DNA of 64,000 nucleotides from Bradyrhizobium lupini (GTDB lineage: Bacteria > Pseudomonadota > Alphaproteobacteria > Rhizobiales > Xanthobacteraceae), in contig NZ_CP162553.1 of NCBI RefSeq assembly GCF_040939785.1, forward strand, positions 6,405,001 to 6,469,000, read 5' to 3'. Below the pieces are notes generated by a model, which was given only the letters and a program-made list of their open reading frames with translations, searched no databases and was not told the DNA's origin. A program made the position numbers and the translations under genes. Position 1 is the first letter of the stretch. Each line of letters starts with the position of its first letter. Positions 38,833 through 47,253 of the stretch are shown here, one piece after another.

Positions 38833-39069
38833 ATGACCACGATCTCGCAGACCGCCGGGCGGAGTTTACGCTCATCCTCGTCGGACGGATTTTTCCGCAA
38901 GCTGGCCAACGGCGCCTATGCGCTGTTCGACCGCCTGGAGCAACGCTCCGCCGTCAAGACGCTGAACGATCTCGATGACCGCGCCTTGCGCGACATCGGC
39001 ATCACGCGCAGTCAGATCGAGGACGCGGTCTACGGCCAGGCCAAAGCAGAGCTGACGCGGTATCTGTAA
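38833..39069 (+). CDS. DUF1127 domain protein
   Basis: 78 residues from ATG 38833, with GGAGAAGGA upstream. The C-terminal ~40 residues are a DUF1127 domain (LNDLDDRALRDIGITRSQIE, the YjiS-like arginine-rich helix type). The N-terminal half is Ser-rich with an amphipathic helix (FRKLANGAYALFDRLEQRS). DUF1127 proteins in rhizobia affect RNA turnover and stress or phosphate responses. It is divergent from mocR. Confidence 0.85.
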   Translation: MTTISQTAGRSLRSSSSDGFFRKLANGAYALFDRLEQRSAVKTLNDLDDRALRDIGITRSQIEDAVYGQAKAELTRYL

Positions 39070-39144
39070 AGCGCTTCGCTCTTGTCCCGGACGCGCTGCG
39101 TCCGGGGCACCACACTGAGTTTTCAGGCACACCTGCTTCAACAT

Positions 39145-39224
39145 CGTCATTGCGAGCGCAGCGAAGCAATCCAGAATCCCTCCGCGGAAAGACTCTGGAT
39201 TGCTTCGCTGCGCTCGCAATGACG
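39145..39224. repeat. Perfect palindromic repeat with 31-base arms
   Basis: The arms 39145-39175 and 39194-39224 are exact reverse complements, beginning CGTCATTGCGAGCGCAGCGA, around an 18-base loop. The outer 14 bases equal those of the palindrome at 1217-1254. In RNA it would be a very stable hairpin. Confidence 0.9.
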
Positions 39225-39337
39225 GCGTTTGTGGGTAGCACTGTCGCTCCTTGAGTTCGCATCTCACTCGCAGACACACCTTCGCATCCTCGCGGCGCAT
39301 TTCGCCCGAGCTTTGCTTCGCCGTCTCACCCTCAAAT

Positions 39338-39749
39338 GAAAGAGGGCGCAGGGAAGACCGGGCGCCGGCTGGCACCCGCGGTCCACTGTGCGAAGTTGCA
39401 GTAAAAAATCTGCACAGCGGCATACAGGTGAAGCCAAAACGTCCGGCCTTCCCTGCGCAGCGGTTTTACGGCTTATGCCGTGCTCTCCCCGGGGAGCGAT
39501 GCACTATTGCCCCCTCGCCTCATGGATGGCTGATGCGCGAACCCGGTCGGGCCGCCACATCACCACAAGACTTGACGCACAGACCCCGGGCGTCAGGACA
39601 CACGGTTTTGCCGTACGCTGTCAGCACCGGTCGTGTGCGCGACGCCTTCGCTCACGGTTGCCCGCCCTGCGAAACCATTCGCGCCGGTGTGGCCCAGCGT
39701 CCGCCGCTGTCCGGCCTGCGTTCGTGACGATCGCGATACGCCCTCTTCC
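39338..39749. repeat. ~410-bp structured intergenic element with inverted ends
   Basis: The ends GAAAGAGGGCG (39338-39348) and CGCCCTCTTCC (39739-39749) are near-perfect inverted repeats. Inside are further pairings: CGCAGGGAAGACCGG (from 39348) with CCGGCCTTCCCTGCG (near 39440), a CTGTGC/GCACAG hairpin, CGGCTTATGCCG, and GCTCTCCCCGGGGAGC. Several short open frames cross it, but none has a ribosome site or a protein-like composition. From memory very similar sequences recur between genes in Bradyrhizobium genomes, so I read it as a multicopy non-coding element or a structured RNA. It lies in the 891-base gap 39070-39960. Confidence 0.55.
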
Positions 39750-39960
39750 TTGGGCCGGGTTGCGGTGACACATACGTGATTTCCGAATTTCGGTAAAGTG
39801 GAATATTTTCATCGGCGGGCGTTGACTGACAGCTTGGGTGTTTTGCCCGACGGGCAATGCAAGGGCTTTGAGCCGGACGGAGCGCAGCGCAATCCGGGAT
39901 TCCATCCATGCGGGCACAGCGGCCCCGGATTGCGCTCTGCTCACTTTTGAGACTTGCCGA

Positions 39961-40797
39961 TCAGAAACGATAGTTTACGCCGACACGGGCGATGTCGACG
40001 CTCGACTTGATATCGACGCGACTCGTGATGACGCCAGTTAAGCCGGCCGGTGATTGAAGCGAGCCAGTTAAGTTATAGCCGTTCGTGCCGAAGCCCATGT
40101 GCAGATACTCGCCCTTCACGGACCAACCTGCCCCAAGGGAATATTCGAGGCCGCCGCCGACCACGTAGCCCACCAAAATGGCGCGGTCAGAAGCGTTCAT
40201 GGAGCCTAACGGTCCATAGGTAAGCGGGAAAAGGCTGGTGGGGATACTGCCAGTAGCACTCGCGCTCAGCTTGGTTTCAGCCAACGCTATACCGCCAGTT
40301 GCATAGAGCAAAGCCGGCCCAAACGCATAACCCACTCGGCCGCGGAACGTCGCGTACCAATCGGTGCTGACGGAAGCGCTGCCGTTGAAATTGCTGCCGA
40401 TGGCGGGCAGAATGGCAATGGCCGAATTGCCGATGCTAGTCTTTGAATTGAGATACTGCCAATCAGCCTCGATGCCGAGCACCGTCTGCTCGATTTGCCA
40501 GTTGTAGCCGGCCTGAATACCGGCGGTGATGCCATTACCGTTGTCAGATACAGCGTTGAAGCCATATGGGGCCGAACCGCCGTTCGAGTTCACGAACGTC
40601 CCGATGACGTTTGAAGCGCCGTAGTTGCCCCAGCCGTAACCAACGTTGCCGCCGATATAGAAGCCCGTCCAGTTGCCCGCCTGCTGGGTGATAGCCGGAG
40701 CCTTCCCTGGCATACGGATCGGCTCCAAGTCGGCAGCCTGGGCCCTGATCGGGCCGAGAGCGACGGTCGAGAGCAACGCGAGCACAAACTTTCTCAT
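39961..40797 (-). CDS. Omp25/31-like outer membrane beta-barrel protein
   Basis: 278 residues with a signal peptide (MRKFVLALLSTVALGPIRAQ, cleavage near AQAAD). It has the eight-strand porin-like pattern of the Brucella/Bradyrhizobium Omp25 group: WTGFYIGGNVGYGWGNYG, ITAGIQAGYNWQIEQTVLG, ATFRGRVGYAFGPALLYATG, YVVGGGLEYSLGAGWSVKGE, ending in VGVNYRF with terminal Phe. By eye it is less GC-rich than its neighbours. It lies next to an integrase remnant, which suggests acquisition. AGGGAG precedes the start. Confidence 0.87.
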   Translation of the reverse strand: MRKFVLALLSTVALGPIRAQAADLEPIRMPGKAPAITQQAGNWTGFYIGGNVGYGWGNYGASNVIGTFVNSNGGSAPYGFNAVSDNGNGITAGIQAGYNWQIEQTVLGIEADWQYLNSKTSIGNSAIAILPAIGSNFNGSASVSTDWYATFRGRVGYAFGPALLYATGGIALAETKLSASATGSIPTSLFPLTYGPLGSMNASDRAILVGYVVGGGLEYSLGAGWSVKGEYLHMGFGTNGYNLTGSLQSPAGLTGVITSRVDIKSSVDIARVGVNYRF

Positions 40798-40986
40798 CTA
40801 ATAGAACTCCCTATGTTGGGCCGCCCCCGCGGCGCGCCCCTTATGAGGCAAAACCGAGACAGCATCAAAGCGCGATCGAATGCGCAACTTGAGTTATCCT
40901 TGCCATAGTGCTGGAGACCTTTTGCAACCCAACTGCGCGGCTCGGCGAAGCGGAGCCACCAGTTGCCTCGCGCTGCGGCGATCGGC

Positions 40987-41342
40987 TTAGCGCGTCGGCA
41001 GCGGTCCCGGCTTGCGAAAGCCGCGCACCCCGGCAAAGCGGAGCACCTCGCCGATTCTCTGGGGAACCCGATCCATGGTCTGCGGCGCGCTCTTCCACTC
41101 CACCTTGATCACCTTGACGACCACCACGGTGTCAATTCGCCGACCGCCACGTCCAACAGCGACTTCGCGTAGGTGGTCATGCTGTTGCGGTATGCGTTGC
41201 GTGCTTGTGCCGCCATTGTCCCCGTGGTTTTCAAGCAGCTGGTCCAGCACCGTGCTTGAAGGTCGCGGTGTGCAATTTGGCGGCGCGGGCCGCCGCCGTC
41301 GACGTATTTCCCTGGCATTTTAGGCCGCGCACGAATGTCGCT
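40987..41342 (-). pseudogene. Remnant of a P4-type tyrosine integrase
   Basis: Three pieces align with the N-terminal and core-binding region of P4-type integrases. Residues around 41289-41342 read SDIRARPKMPGKYVDGGG (the DGGGL start region). Residues at 41133-41213 read YRNSMTTYAKSLLDVAVGEL. From 41133 another frame gives DTVVVVKVIKVEWKSAPQTM and then an RIGEVLRFAGVRGFRK segment. There is an internal deletion between pieces one and two, a one-base frame change at ~41133, and the catalytic domain with its R-H-R-Y residues is missing. It is therefore non-functional. The 655-base gap 40798-41452 holds nothing else I can identify. Confidence 0.65.
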
Positions 41343-41452
41343 GACAGCCGATCCCAGGTCCGCATGATCGGTCGGCAGCAACCGGAAATAGGGTAGCTCG
41401 GACGCTCCATCCGGGCTACGAGTTGCGCCCAATGACGAAGTTGGTGCGGTGC

Positions 41453-41878
41453 CTAGTGCCTGACCACCAGCACGGAGCATTTTGCGTAGCGCACGACATG
41501 TCCGGCATTGGAGCCGAGGAAATAGGTGCGCATCGCCGGCCGGTGCGAGGTCATCACGATCAGCTCGGCCTTCATGTGAACGGCTTCCTCCAGGATCTCG
41601 TGATAGATGCCGCCCTGGCGCACCACGCTGGAGATGCGGGAAGGCTCGATGCCGGACTCGCGTGCGACGATGGCGAGGGCTTCTTCCGAGGTCTGGCGCT
41701 GCTGCTCGTCGAAATCGGCCGGCACGTATTCGGCCAGCATCACCGGCGTCATCGGCAGCACGTTGAGCAGGCGCACCACGCCGCTCCAGGTCTGCGACAG
41801 CGTTGCGGCGGTCGCGATCGCCGGCTTGGCCAGGTCGGTGTCGGCGAGGTCGATGGGCACGAGGATCGACTTGAACAT
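41453..41878 (-). CDS. Universal stress protein, UspA family
   Basis: About 141 residues from ATG 41876-41878, with GGAGG nine bases upstream. It has a single Usp domain: MFKSILVPIDLADTDLAKPA at the N-terminus and a C-terminal segment around MRTYFLGSNAGHVVRYAKCS, which approximates the ATP-binding G-2x-G-9x-G-(S/T) pattern; the exact match is loose. A role in stress tolerance in the cytoplasm is likely. It lies downstream of sixA on the same strand, with tandem repeats between. Confidence 0.87.
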   Translation of the reverse strand: MFKSILVPIDLADTDLAKPAIATAATLSQTWSGVVRLLNVLPMTPVMLAEYVPADFDEQQRQTSEEALAIVARESGIEPSRISSVVRQGGIYHEILEEAVHMKAELIVMTSHRPAMRTYFLGSNAGHVVRYAKCSVLVVRH

Positions 41879-41946
41879 CTGCGCCTCCAAATCTTCCAGT
41901 CAGGACGTCTTGCCGGCACGTCGCGCGATCAACCCGATCGAAACAG

Positions 41947-41997
41947 CCTTAGCTTCGAAGCAACCTTAACTTCGAAGTAGCCTTAGCTTCGAAGCAG
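41947..41997. repeat. Three tandem 17-bp repeats
   Basis: CCTTAGCTTCGAAGCAA, CCTTAACTTCGAAGTAG and CCTTAGCTTCGAAGCAG run head to tail and a fourth unit begins with CCTT. Each contains the palindrome CTTCGAAG. The array spans the sixA 3' end and the spacer to the universal stress gene. Confidence 0.85.
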
Positions 41998-42515
41998 CCT
42001 TGGACTGACGAACAGCACCAGCCTACCGCGGCGGTAAGCCACGTCACCCCAATCCTTGACGTCAAAATCGAAGATCGCAAGCCCCGACGTGGGCAGGTTG
42101 TCGGCGAGCGCCTTGGCGGCGGCCGGATCGCCGCCGCCCGTCAGCATCAGGGCGATCTCGTGCATGCCCGGATTGTGGCCGACCAGCAGCAATTGCCTCG
42201 GATCAGCCGGAATGGTTGCAGTGCGAATGGATTCCAGGATCTGGGCGGGATCGGCGGCGTAGAGTTCCGGCAGGACCTCGACCTGCGGCGCTGCGACGCG
42301 GTCCTTCATGGTCTCCCAGGCAATGTCCCAGGTCTGCCGAGCCCGGACGGCATGCGATACCAGTACGGCCTGGGGAAAGGGGGATGGGAGGCCATCCAGT
42401 CGCCGATCTCGGCGGCATCCTTGTGGCCGCGGTCGTCGAGCCGGCGGTCCTGGTCACGGCCGCTCGGCGCGTCAGTCTCGGTCTTGGCGTGACGCAGCAG
42501 CATCAAACGGCGCAT
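41983..42515 (-). CDS. sixA: SixA-type phosphohistidine phosphatase, frame broken near 42377
   Basis: About 177 residues when joined. The catalytic histidine motif is MLLRHAKTE (RHG-type), followed by DRRLDDRGHKDAAEIGDWMA; the second histidine is in LLLVGHNPGMHEIALML. The first frame breaks after SHPPFP; the continuation AVLVSHAVRARQTWDIAWE is one frame over. One C lost from a C5 run at ~42376-42380 explains it. SixA removes phosphate from Hpt or PTS-type histidine phosphoproteins. The window also has a free-standing Hpt gene, but no link is shown. Confidence 0.83.
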
Positions 42516-42598
42516 GGCACTCTCGAATCGTTACGCGTTCCAGAATAATCTACAGGTGCCGGTTGAGGGCAAGGTGACAAGGGCCTGCACAGTCCTCT

Positions 42599-42698
42599 AA
42601 AGCGCGATGAGATTAGGACAATCCCCATCGCGCTTTAAATTTTTGTTTTGAGCATGATCTTTTCGGAAAACCGCTGCACACTTTTCCGGATCATGCTC
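42599..42698. repeat. Two adjacent dispersed palindromes
   Basis: The first hairpin pairs AAAGCGCGATG (42599-42609) with CATCGCGCTTT (42626-42636) and is followed by a T-rich run. The second runs 42651-42698, with AGCATGATC at the left, ATCATGCT at the right, and TTTTCGGAAAA/TTTTCCGGA inside. The second is related to the copy at 29389. Both are of the kind widespread in Hyphomicrobiales, and the pair may end transcription before the FAD oxidoreductase gene. Confidence 0.8.
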
Positions 42699-42709
42699 TA
42701 AGAAACGGC

Positions 42710-44167
42710 ATGAGCGAGACTTTCACAAGCGTGTCCCAGGAAGAAGCCGGCTTTCGTGAACGCGCGCGACTGTCGTTTGATCTCGACGCCGATATCTGCG
42801 TGATCGGGGCGGGGCTTGCAGGGCTCTCCATTGCGCTCGAGGCGGCCCGGCTGGGGGCCAGCGTCGCGGTGCTCGAGGGCCGCCACATCGGCTGGAACGC
42901 TTCCGGCAATCAACTCGGCACCGTGATGCCGGGCTTCGCGCTGCCGCTCGCCGAGCTGATCGAGCGCATCGGCTTCGAGGATGCGCGGGAATTGTGGACA
43001 CTGTCGAAAGAGGGCGCCGAGTTCGTCCGGGCCAACGCCACCGAAGAGAACATGCCCGGGATCGGCCCGACCGACGGCGTGCTCGAGGTCTCCAACGTCG
43101 ATGCCGGCGACCGGCTGATCAGCCGGTTGCAGATGTTGAACGAGGATTTCGACACCGAGGCCGAGGGCTGGCAGGTCGATCGCGTCCGCGCCGCACTCAA
43201 GACCGATCGCTACTTCCACGGCGTGTATTATCCGAAGGCGTTCCAGGTCGACGGGCGCAAATATGTGCACGGCCTCGCGGCGCTGGCGCGGCGCGCAGGC
43301 GCCCGCATCTTCGAGGACACGCCGGTCGTCAGCATCGATCATTCCGGCATCCGCAAGCGCATAGTCACGCCCTCGGCGCGGCTGCGCGCCACCCATATCG
43401 TGCTCGCCGGCAACATCCATCTCGGCGCGCCGTTGCGGCGCCTGTCGGAGACGCTGCTGCCGGTCTGGCGCTATGCCGGCATCACCGCGCCGCTCGGCGA
43501 GCGCGTGCACGAGATCATCGCCTTCAAGGGATCGGTGATGGATTCCGACGGCGTCGATCATTTCCGGATCGTCGATGGCGACCGGCTGATGTGGGAAAGT
43601 CCGGAGACCACCTGGGCCGCACGGCCGCAGCGCTTTGCAGGCAGCGTCAGGCGGCGGATCCGGTCGATCTTTCCCCAGCTCGGCAATGTCGAGATCACCG
43701 ACATGTTCGGCGGCGCCACCGGCCAGACCGTGCATGGCATGCCGCAGATCGGCCAGTTGCGCAAAGGCCTCTGGGTCGCAAGCGGCTTCGGCCGCCAAGG
43801 CATGAACACCTCGGCCATGGCCGGGCAGATGATCGCCCGCAGCATCCTGTGGGGCGACGAGCGCTGGAAGCTGTTCTCGCCGTTCGAGCTGGTCTGGGCG
43901 GGGGGAACGACCGGGCGGGTTGCCGGGCAACTGGTCGGAATCTGGGGCAGGGCGAGTTCCGCCGCCGCAGGCTCGCTTGCCCGCTATCGCGAGCGTGCCA
44001 GGGTCAAGGACCGGGAACGCGAGGCGCGGCTGGCCGAAGCCAACCGGGCCGCCGGGACCGGTCCGCGCCGTCCGCCGCCCGGGGTTCGGCCCCGGCCGGC
44101 CCCACCGCCGAAGCCTGTGGCGGAAGCCGTGGAACCAGTCCCGCAGGACGACAGCGCCTCGCGATAA
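42710..44167 (+). CDS. FAD-dependent oxidoreductase (DAO/glycine oxidase-like)
   Basis: 485 residues. The FAD Rossmann motif is near the N-terminus (ICVIGAGLAGLSIALEAARL), with E in AVLEGRHIGWNASGNQLG binding the ribose. The C-terminal FAD closure is around WVASGFGRQGMNTSAMAG. The middle fits the DAO fold used by amine and D-amino-acid oxidases, including gamma-glutamylputrescine oxidase-like PuuB. The last ~75 residues are a Pro/Arg/Ala-rich tail unusual for the family. Substrate unknown. Confidence 0.82.
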   Translation: MSETFTSVSQEEAGFRERARLSFDLDADICVIGAGLAGLSIALEAARLGASVAVLEGRHIGWNASGNQLGTVMPGFALPLAELIERIGFEDARELWTLSKEGAEFVRANATEENMPGIGPTDGVLEVSNVDAGDRLISRLQMLNEDFDTEAEGWQVDRVRAALKTDRYFHGVYYPKAFQVDGRKYVHGLAALARRAGARIFEDTPVVSIDHSGIRKRIVTPSARLRATHIVLAGNIHLGAPLRRLSETLLPVWRYAGITAPLGERVHEIIAFKGSVMDSDGVDHFRIVDGDRLMWESPETTWAARPQRFAGSVRRRIRSIFPQLGNVEITDMFGGATGQTVHGMPQIGQLRKGLWVASGFGRQGMNTSAMAGQMIARSILWGDERWKLFSPFELVWAGGTTGRVAGQLVGIWGRASSAAAGSLARYRERARVKDREREARLAEANRAAGTGPRRPPPGVRPRPAPPPKPVAEAVEPVPQDDSASR

Positions 44168-44252
44168 GGTGAGAAAAACTCCGCCCGGAAGTGTAACGTC
44201 GACGGTTAGAGCCCGTATCTCAGGGCGTAGACGCTCCCGCATGGAGAATGAG

Positions 44253-44765
44253 ATGTTTGACCGCCGCATCCTGTTGACGACTGTCGCCGGCCTGTTCGGC
44301 CTTGCGGCCTTCCGCTGGCTCAGAGCATCGCCGGCTGAGGCTGGAGAGAAAGCCGCGCAGAAATTCGAGATCGAGAAGACCGACGCCGAATGGCGTGCCC
44401 AGCTCACGCCGCAGCAATATGAGATCCTTCGCAAGGAGGGCACCGAGCGGCCGGGCTCCAGCCCGCTGCTCAAGGAGCACCGCAAGGGCGTCTTCGCCTG
44501 CGCCGGCTGCGACCTGCCGCTGTTCGCCTCCGACACCAAATTCGAGAGCGGCACGGGCTGGCCGAGCTTCTACCAGCCGATCGAGGGCAATGTCGGCAAG
44601 ACCGAGGACCGGACCTACGGCATGCTCCGCACCGAGGTGCATTGCCGGCGCTGCGGCGGCCATCTCGGCCACGTCTTCGACGACGGTCCGAAGCCGACCG
44701 GATTGCGCTACTGCATCGACGGTTTCGGGCTGGTCTTCCATCCCGCGGCGGCGTCCGCAACCTAG
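44253..44765 (+). CDS. msrB: Peptide methionine-(R)-S-oxide reductase, exported
   Basis: About 170 residues. An N-terminal hydrophobic stretch (MFDRRILLTTVAGLFGLAAF) with twin Arg suggests Tat export or a membrane anchor. The MsrB domain has Zn Cys pairs in FACAGCDLPLF and HCRRCGGHLGHVF, the GTGWPSFYQP substrate loop, and the catalytic Cys in LRYCIDG. It repairs methionine-R-sulfoxide in proteins, probably in the periplasm. ATG 44253 has GGAG well placed upstream; ATG 44241 is an alternative. A strong terminator follows. Confidence 0.9.
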   Translation: MFDRRILLTTVAGLFGLAAFRWLRASPAEAGEKAAQKFEIEKTDAEWRAQLTPQQYEILRKEGTERPGSSPLLKEHRKGVFACAGCDLPLFASDTKFESGTGWPSFYQPIEGNVGKTEDRTYGMLRTEVHCRRCGGHLGHVFDDGPKPTGLRYCIDGFGLVFHPAAASAT

Positions 44766-44803
44766 CTTTCGTCCCGGCAATTGTTGCCGGTCCCGGCAAT
44801 TGT

Positions 44804-44830
44804 GCCCCGGTCATCAGGCCGGGGCTTTTT
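44804..44830 (+). terminator. Intrinsic terminator after msrB
   Basis: GCCCCGG (44804-44810) pairs with CCGGGGC (44819-44825), followed by five T. It separates msrB from the flagellar block. Confidence 0.88.
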
Positions 44831-44863
44831 CGTTAAGTCATTGATTTTATGATAAAACCCGCA

Positions 44864-44879
44864 TTGGCATAGCCCTTGC
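44864..44879 (+). promoter_or_regulatory. Sigma54 (-24/-12) promoter for flgE-flgK-flgL
   Basis: TTGGCATAGCCCTTGC matches the RpoN consensus TTGGCAC-N5-TTGC, with GG and GC exactly 12 bases apart. It lies 65 bases before the flgE start and downstream of the msrB terminator. RpoN control of hook genes is known for the Caulobacter-type polar flagellum. Confidence 0.75.
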
Positions 44880-44943
44880 GACAGTCTCCTTCGACTGCGG
44901 CCATGGTCGACCGGCCGCCGAGATCGGATCTGGAGACAAAGTT

Positions 44944-47220
44944 ATGGGTATCTTCGATGCAATGAACACCTCGGTGGGTGGCCTGCAGGCGCAGTCCTAC
45001 GCGCTGCAGAACATTTCCGGCAACATCGCGAACTCATCCACCACCGCTTACAAGGGCATCGGCACCAGCTTCGTCGATCTCATTCCGGACGCCTCGGTGC
45101 CGAGCAAGCAGGTCGCCGGCGGCGTGACCGCCAACGCCAAGGCGACCATCACCACCCAGGGCACGATCTCGTCCTCCAGCGTCGCCACCAACATGGCGAT
45201 CACCGGGGACGGCTTCTTCTCGATCCAGAAGGCAACCGGCGTCGTCGACAACGTTCCGGTGTTCAGCGGTGTCACCTATTACACCCGCCGCGGCGACTTC
45301 CAGCTCAATGCCAATGGCAATCTGGTCAACGGCGCCGGCTATTATCTGATGGGGACCACGGTGGACCCGAAGACCGGCAACCCGACCGGCAACGTCGCGA
45401 CCGTCCTGAAATTCCAGAACAACTTCATCCCGGCGCAGGCGACGACCTCGATCCAGTACGCCGCGAACCTGCCGAGCGTGCCGAACACGGCGGCGAGCTC
45501 GACCGCGGCGAGCGGCTCGCTGCTGGCGGCGGGCGGCCTGAACCCGTCCGATTTCGCCGCCAACCCGATGATCGTCGGCACGCCGCCGCCGCCCTACACG
45601 AATGCGACGATCTCCGGCGCAGCCGCGACCGGCAATCTGCGCTCGGCCTATACGCCGACGACCGCGACCGGCTCGGTGGCGCTGCAGGACAGCGCTTCGG
45701 CGGTGGCGACCGGCAGCACGTCTCTCGATTCCGGTGTGACCCCGCATCTCAACACCACCCTTCTCACCAACCTGGCCGGCAAGACATTGACGGTCAACGG
45801 CCAGACCATCAACTTTTCCGCCACCGCTTCTGGCGCCTCGACGACCGGCAGCACGACCACGATCGGCCTGCTCTCGCCTACCGGCGCGCTAATGTCGGAC
45901 GTCCTGAATGCGATTGTCCTGGGCGCCGGTGGCGCCCCGGCCGCCGCGACAATGAACTCCAGCGGCAACATCCAGATCACGACCAACACCACCACTGACG
46001 TGACGATCGGCGGCAGCGCGGCAAGCTTGCTCGGCATCAGTAGCATCACGCGCGGCGGAAACGTGCTGTCCACCCCCGCGATTACCGGTGCGACGCAGCT
46101 CGGCGGCACCGCGCAGCCCGGCGGGGCGGAGGTGCTCTCGACGCCCTTCGTGGTCGGCAACACGATCCAGGTCAACGGCACGGCAGGCGCCAATACGATC
46201 ACCTTCGTGGCCTCAGGTGCCACCAGTGCGACGCCGAACCTGATCAACGTCACGGACGACATCGCGACCTTGCTTCAGAAGATCGACAACCTCAGCGGTG
46301 CAAGCGGTTCTTCGATCAACAACGGCGTAATCACGCTGAACACCGGTATCGCCAATCCCACCTTGACGGTGACCAGCCCCAACAACTCCACCGCCTTCGC
46401 TGCGCTCGGCTTCACGTCGGCCATTTCCAAGAACCGCGGCGGTGGCGGCACGGCCGGCACCGGCGGCGTGATCGGCAACGACATCGCCACGTTCACCAAG
46501 GAATCGATCAGCGGCGGTGCGGTCACCGCCTACAACGCCGCGGGCACGCCGGTGAACCTGCAAATGCGCTGGGCCAAGACCGACAGCGCCTCGCTCGGCA
46601 CCGGCCATTCCGACACCTGGAACCTGTTCTACCAGACCGATCCGAATGCGACCGGCACGACAGTCGGCTGGGTCAATACCGGACAAGCCTTCACCTTCGC
46701 CGCCGACGGCTCGCTGACCTCGCCGAGCAGCTCGGGCATTACCATCAACAATGTCAGCGTCAGCGGCCAGTCGCTCGGCTCGCTCTCCCTCAACATCTCC
46801 CAGGGCGGCCTGACGCAATATGCCAGCACCAGCGGCGCGGTGACGATCAACACCATCACCCAGAACGGCTATGCCGCAGGCCAGCTCCGCTCCGTTGCCG
46901 TCAACAACAACGGCCTCGTGGTCGGCACCTTCTCCAACGGTCAGAACCTCGATCTCGCACAGGTCTCGCTGTCGCACTTCAACGGCACCAACTATTTGAA
47001 GGCGCTCGACGGCGGCGCTTTCTCTGCGACCGAGCAGTCGGGACCTGCGATCGACGGCGCCTCGGGCAGCATCAGCGGCTCGTCGCTGGAAGGCTCGAAC
47101 ACCGACATCGCCGACGAGTTCACCAAGCTGATCGTGACCCAGCAGGCCTATTCGGCCAACACCAAGGTGATCACGACGGCGAATTCGATGGTGCAGGACC
47201 TCCTCAACGTATTGCGCTGA
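44944..47220 (+). CDS. flgE: Flagellar hook protein FlgE, with extra inserted module
   Basis: 758 residues, much longer than the ~400 of enteric FlgE. The N-terminal rod-like domain (MGIFDAMNTSVGGLQAQSYA, ISGNIANSSTTAYKG) and C-terminal domain (SLEGSNTDIADEFTKLIVTQ, ending NSMVQDLLNVLR) are the conserved D0/D1 parts. Between them, residues ~226-494 form a Thr/Ser/Ala/Gly-rich module that also occurs in FlgL here. The start has GGAG 11 bases upstream. FlgE assembles the extracellular hook. Spacing of 33 bases to flgK indicates one operon. Confidence 0.93.
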   Translation: MGIFDAMNTSVGGLQAQSYALQNISGNIANSSTTAYKGIGTSFVDLIPDASVPSKQVAGGVTANAKATITTQGTISSSSVATNMAITGDGFFSIQKATGVVDNVPVFSGVTYYTRRGDFQLNANGNLVNGAGYYLMGTTVDPKTGNPTGNVATVLKFQNNFIPAQATTSIQYAANLPSVPNTAASSTAASGSLLAAGGLNPSDFAANPMIVGTPPPPYTNATISGAAATGNLRSAYTPTTATGSVALQDSASAVATGSTSLDSGVTPHLNTTLLTNLAGKTLTVNGQTINFSATASGASTTGSTTTIGLLSPTGALMSDVLNAIVLGAGGAPAAATMNSSGNIQITTNTTTDVTIGGSAASLLGISSITRGGNVLSTPAITGATQLGGTAQPGGAEVLSTPFVVGNTIQVNGTAGANTITFVASGATSATPNLINVTDDIATLLQKIDNLSGASGSSINNGVITLNTGIANPTLTVTSPNNSTAFAALGFTSAISKNRGGGGTAGTGGVIGNDIATFTKESISGGAVTAYNAAGTPVNLQMRWAKTDSASLGTGHSDTWNLFYQTDPNATGTTVGWVNTGQAFTFAADGSLTSPSSSGITINNVSVSGQSLGSLSLNISQGGLTQYASTSGAVTINTITQNGYAAGQLRSVAVNNNGLVVGTFSNGQNLDLAQVSLSHFNGTNYLKALDGGAFSATEQSGPAIDGASGSISGSSLEGSNTDIADEFTKLIVTQQAYSANTKVITTANSMVQDLLNVLR

Positions 47221-47253
47221 TCGCGCGTGACGTAACCAAAGGCGGCCAGTGAT

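Noticed and set aside
39251..39768. Two plus-strand open frames of 126-158 codons
   Set aside because: They cross the stem-loops of the repeat element, lack ribosome sites and have Arg/Pro/Ser-rich shadow composition.
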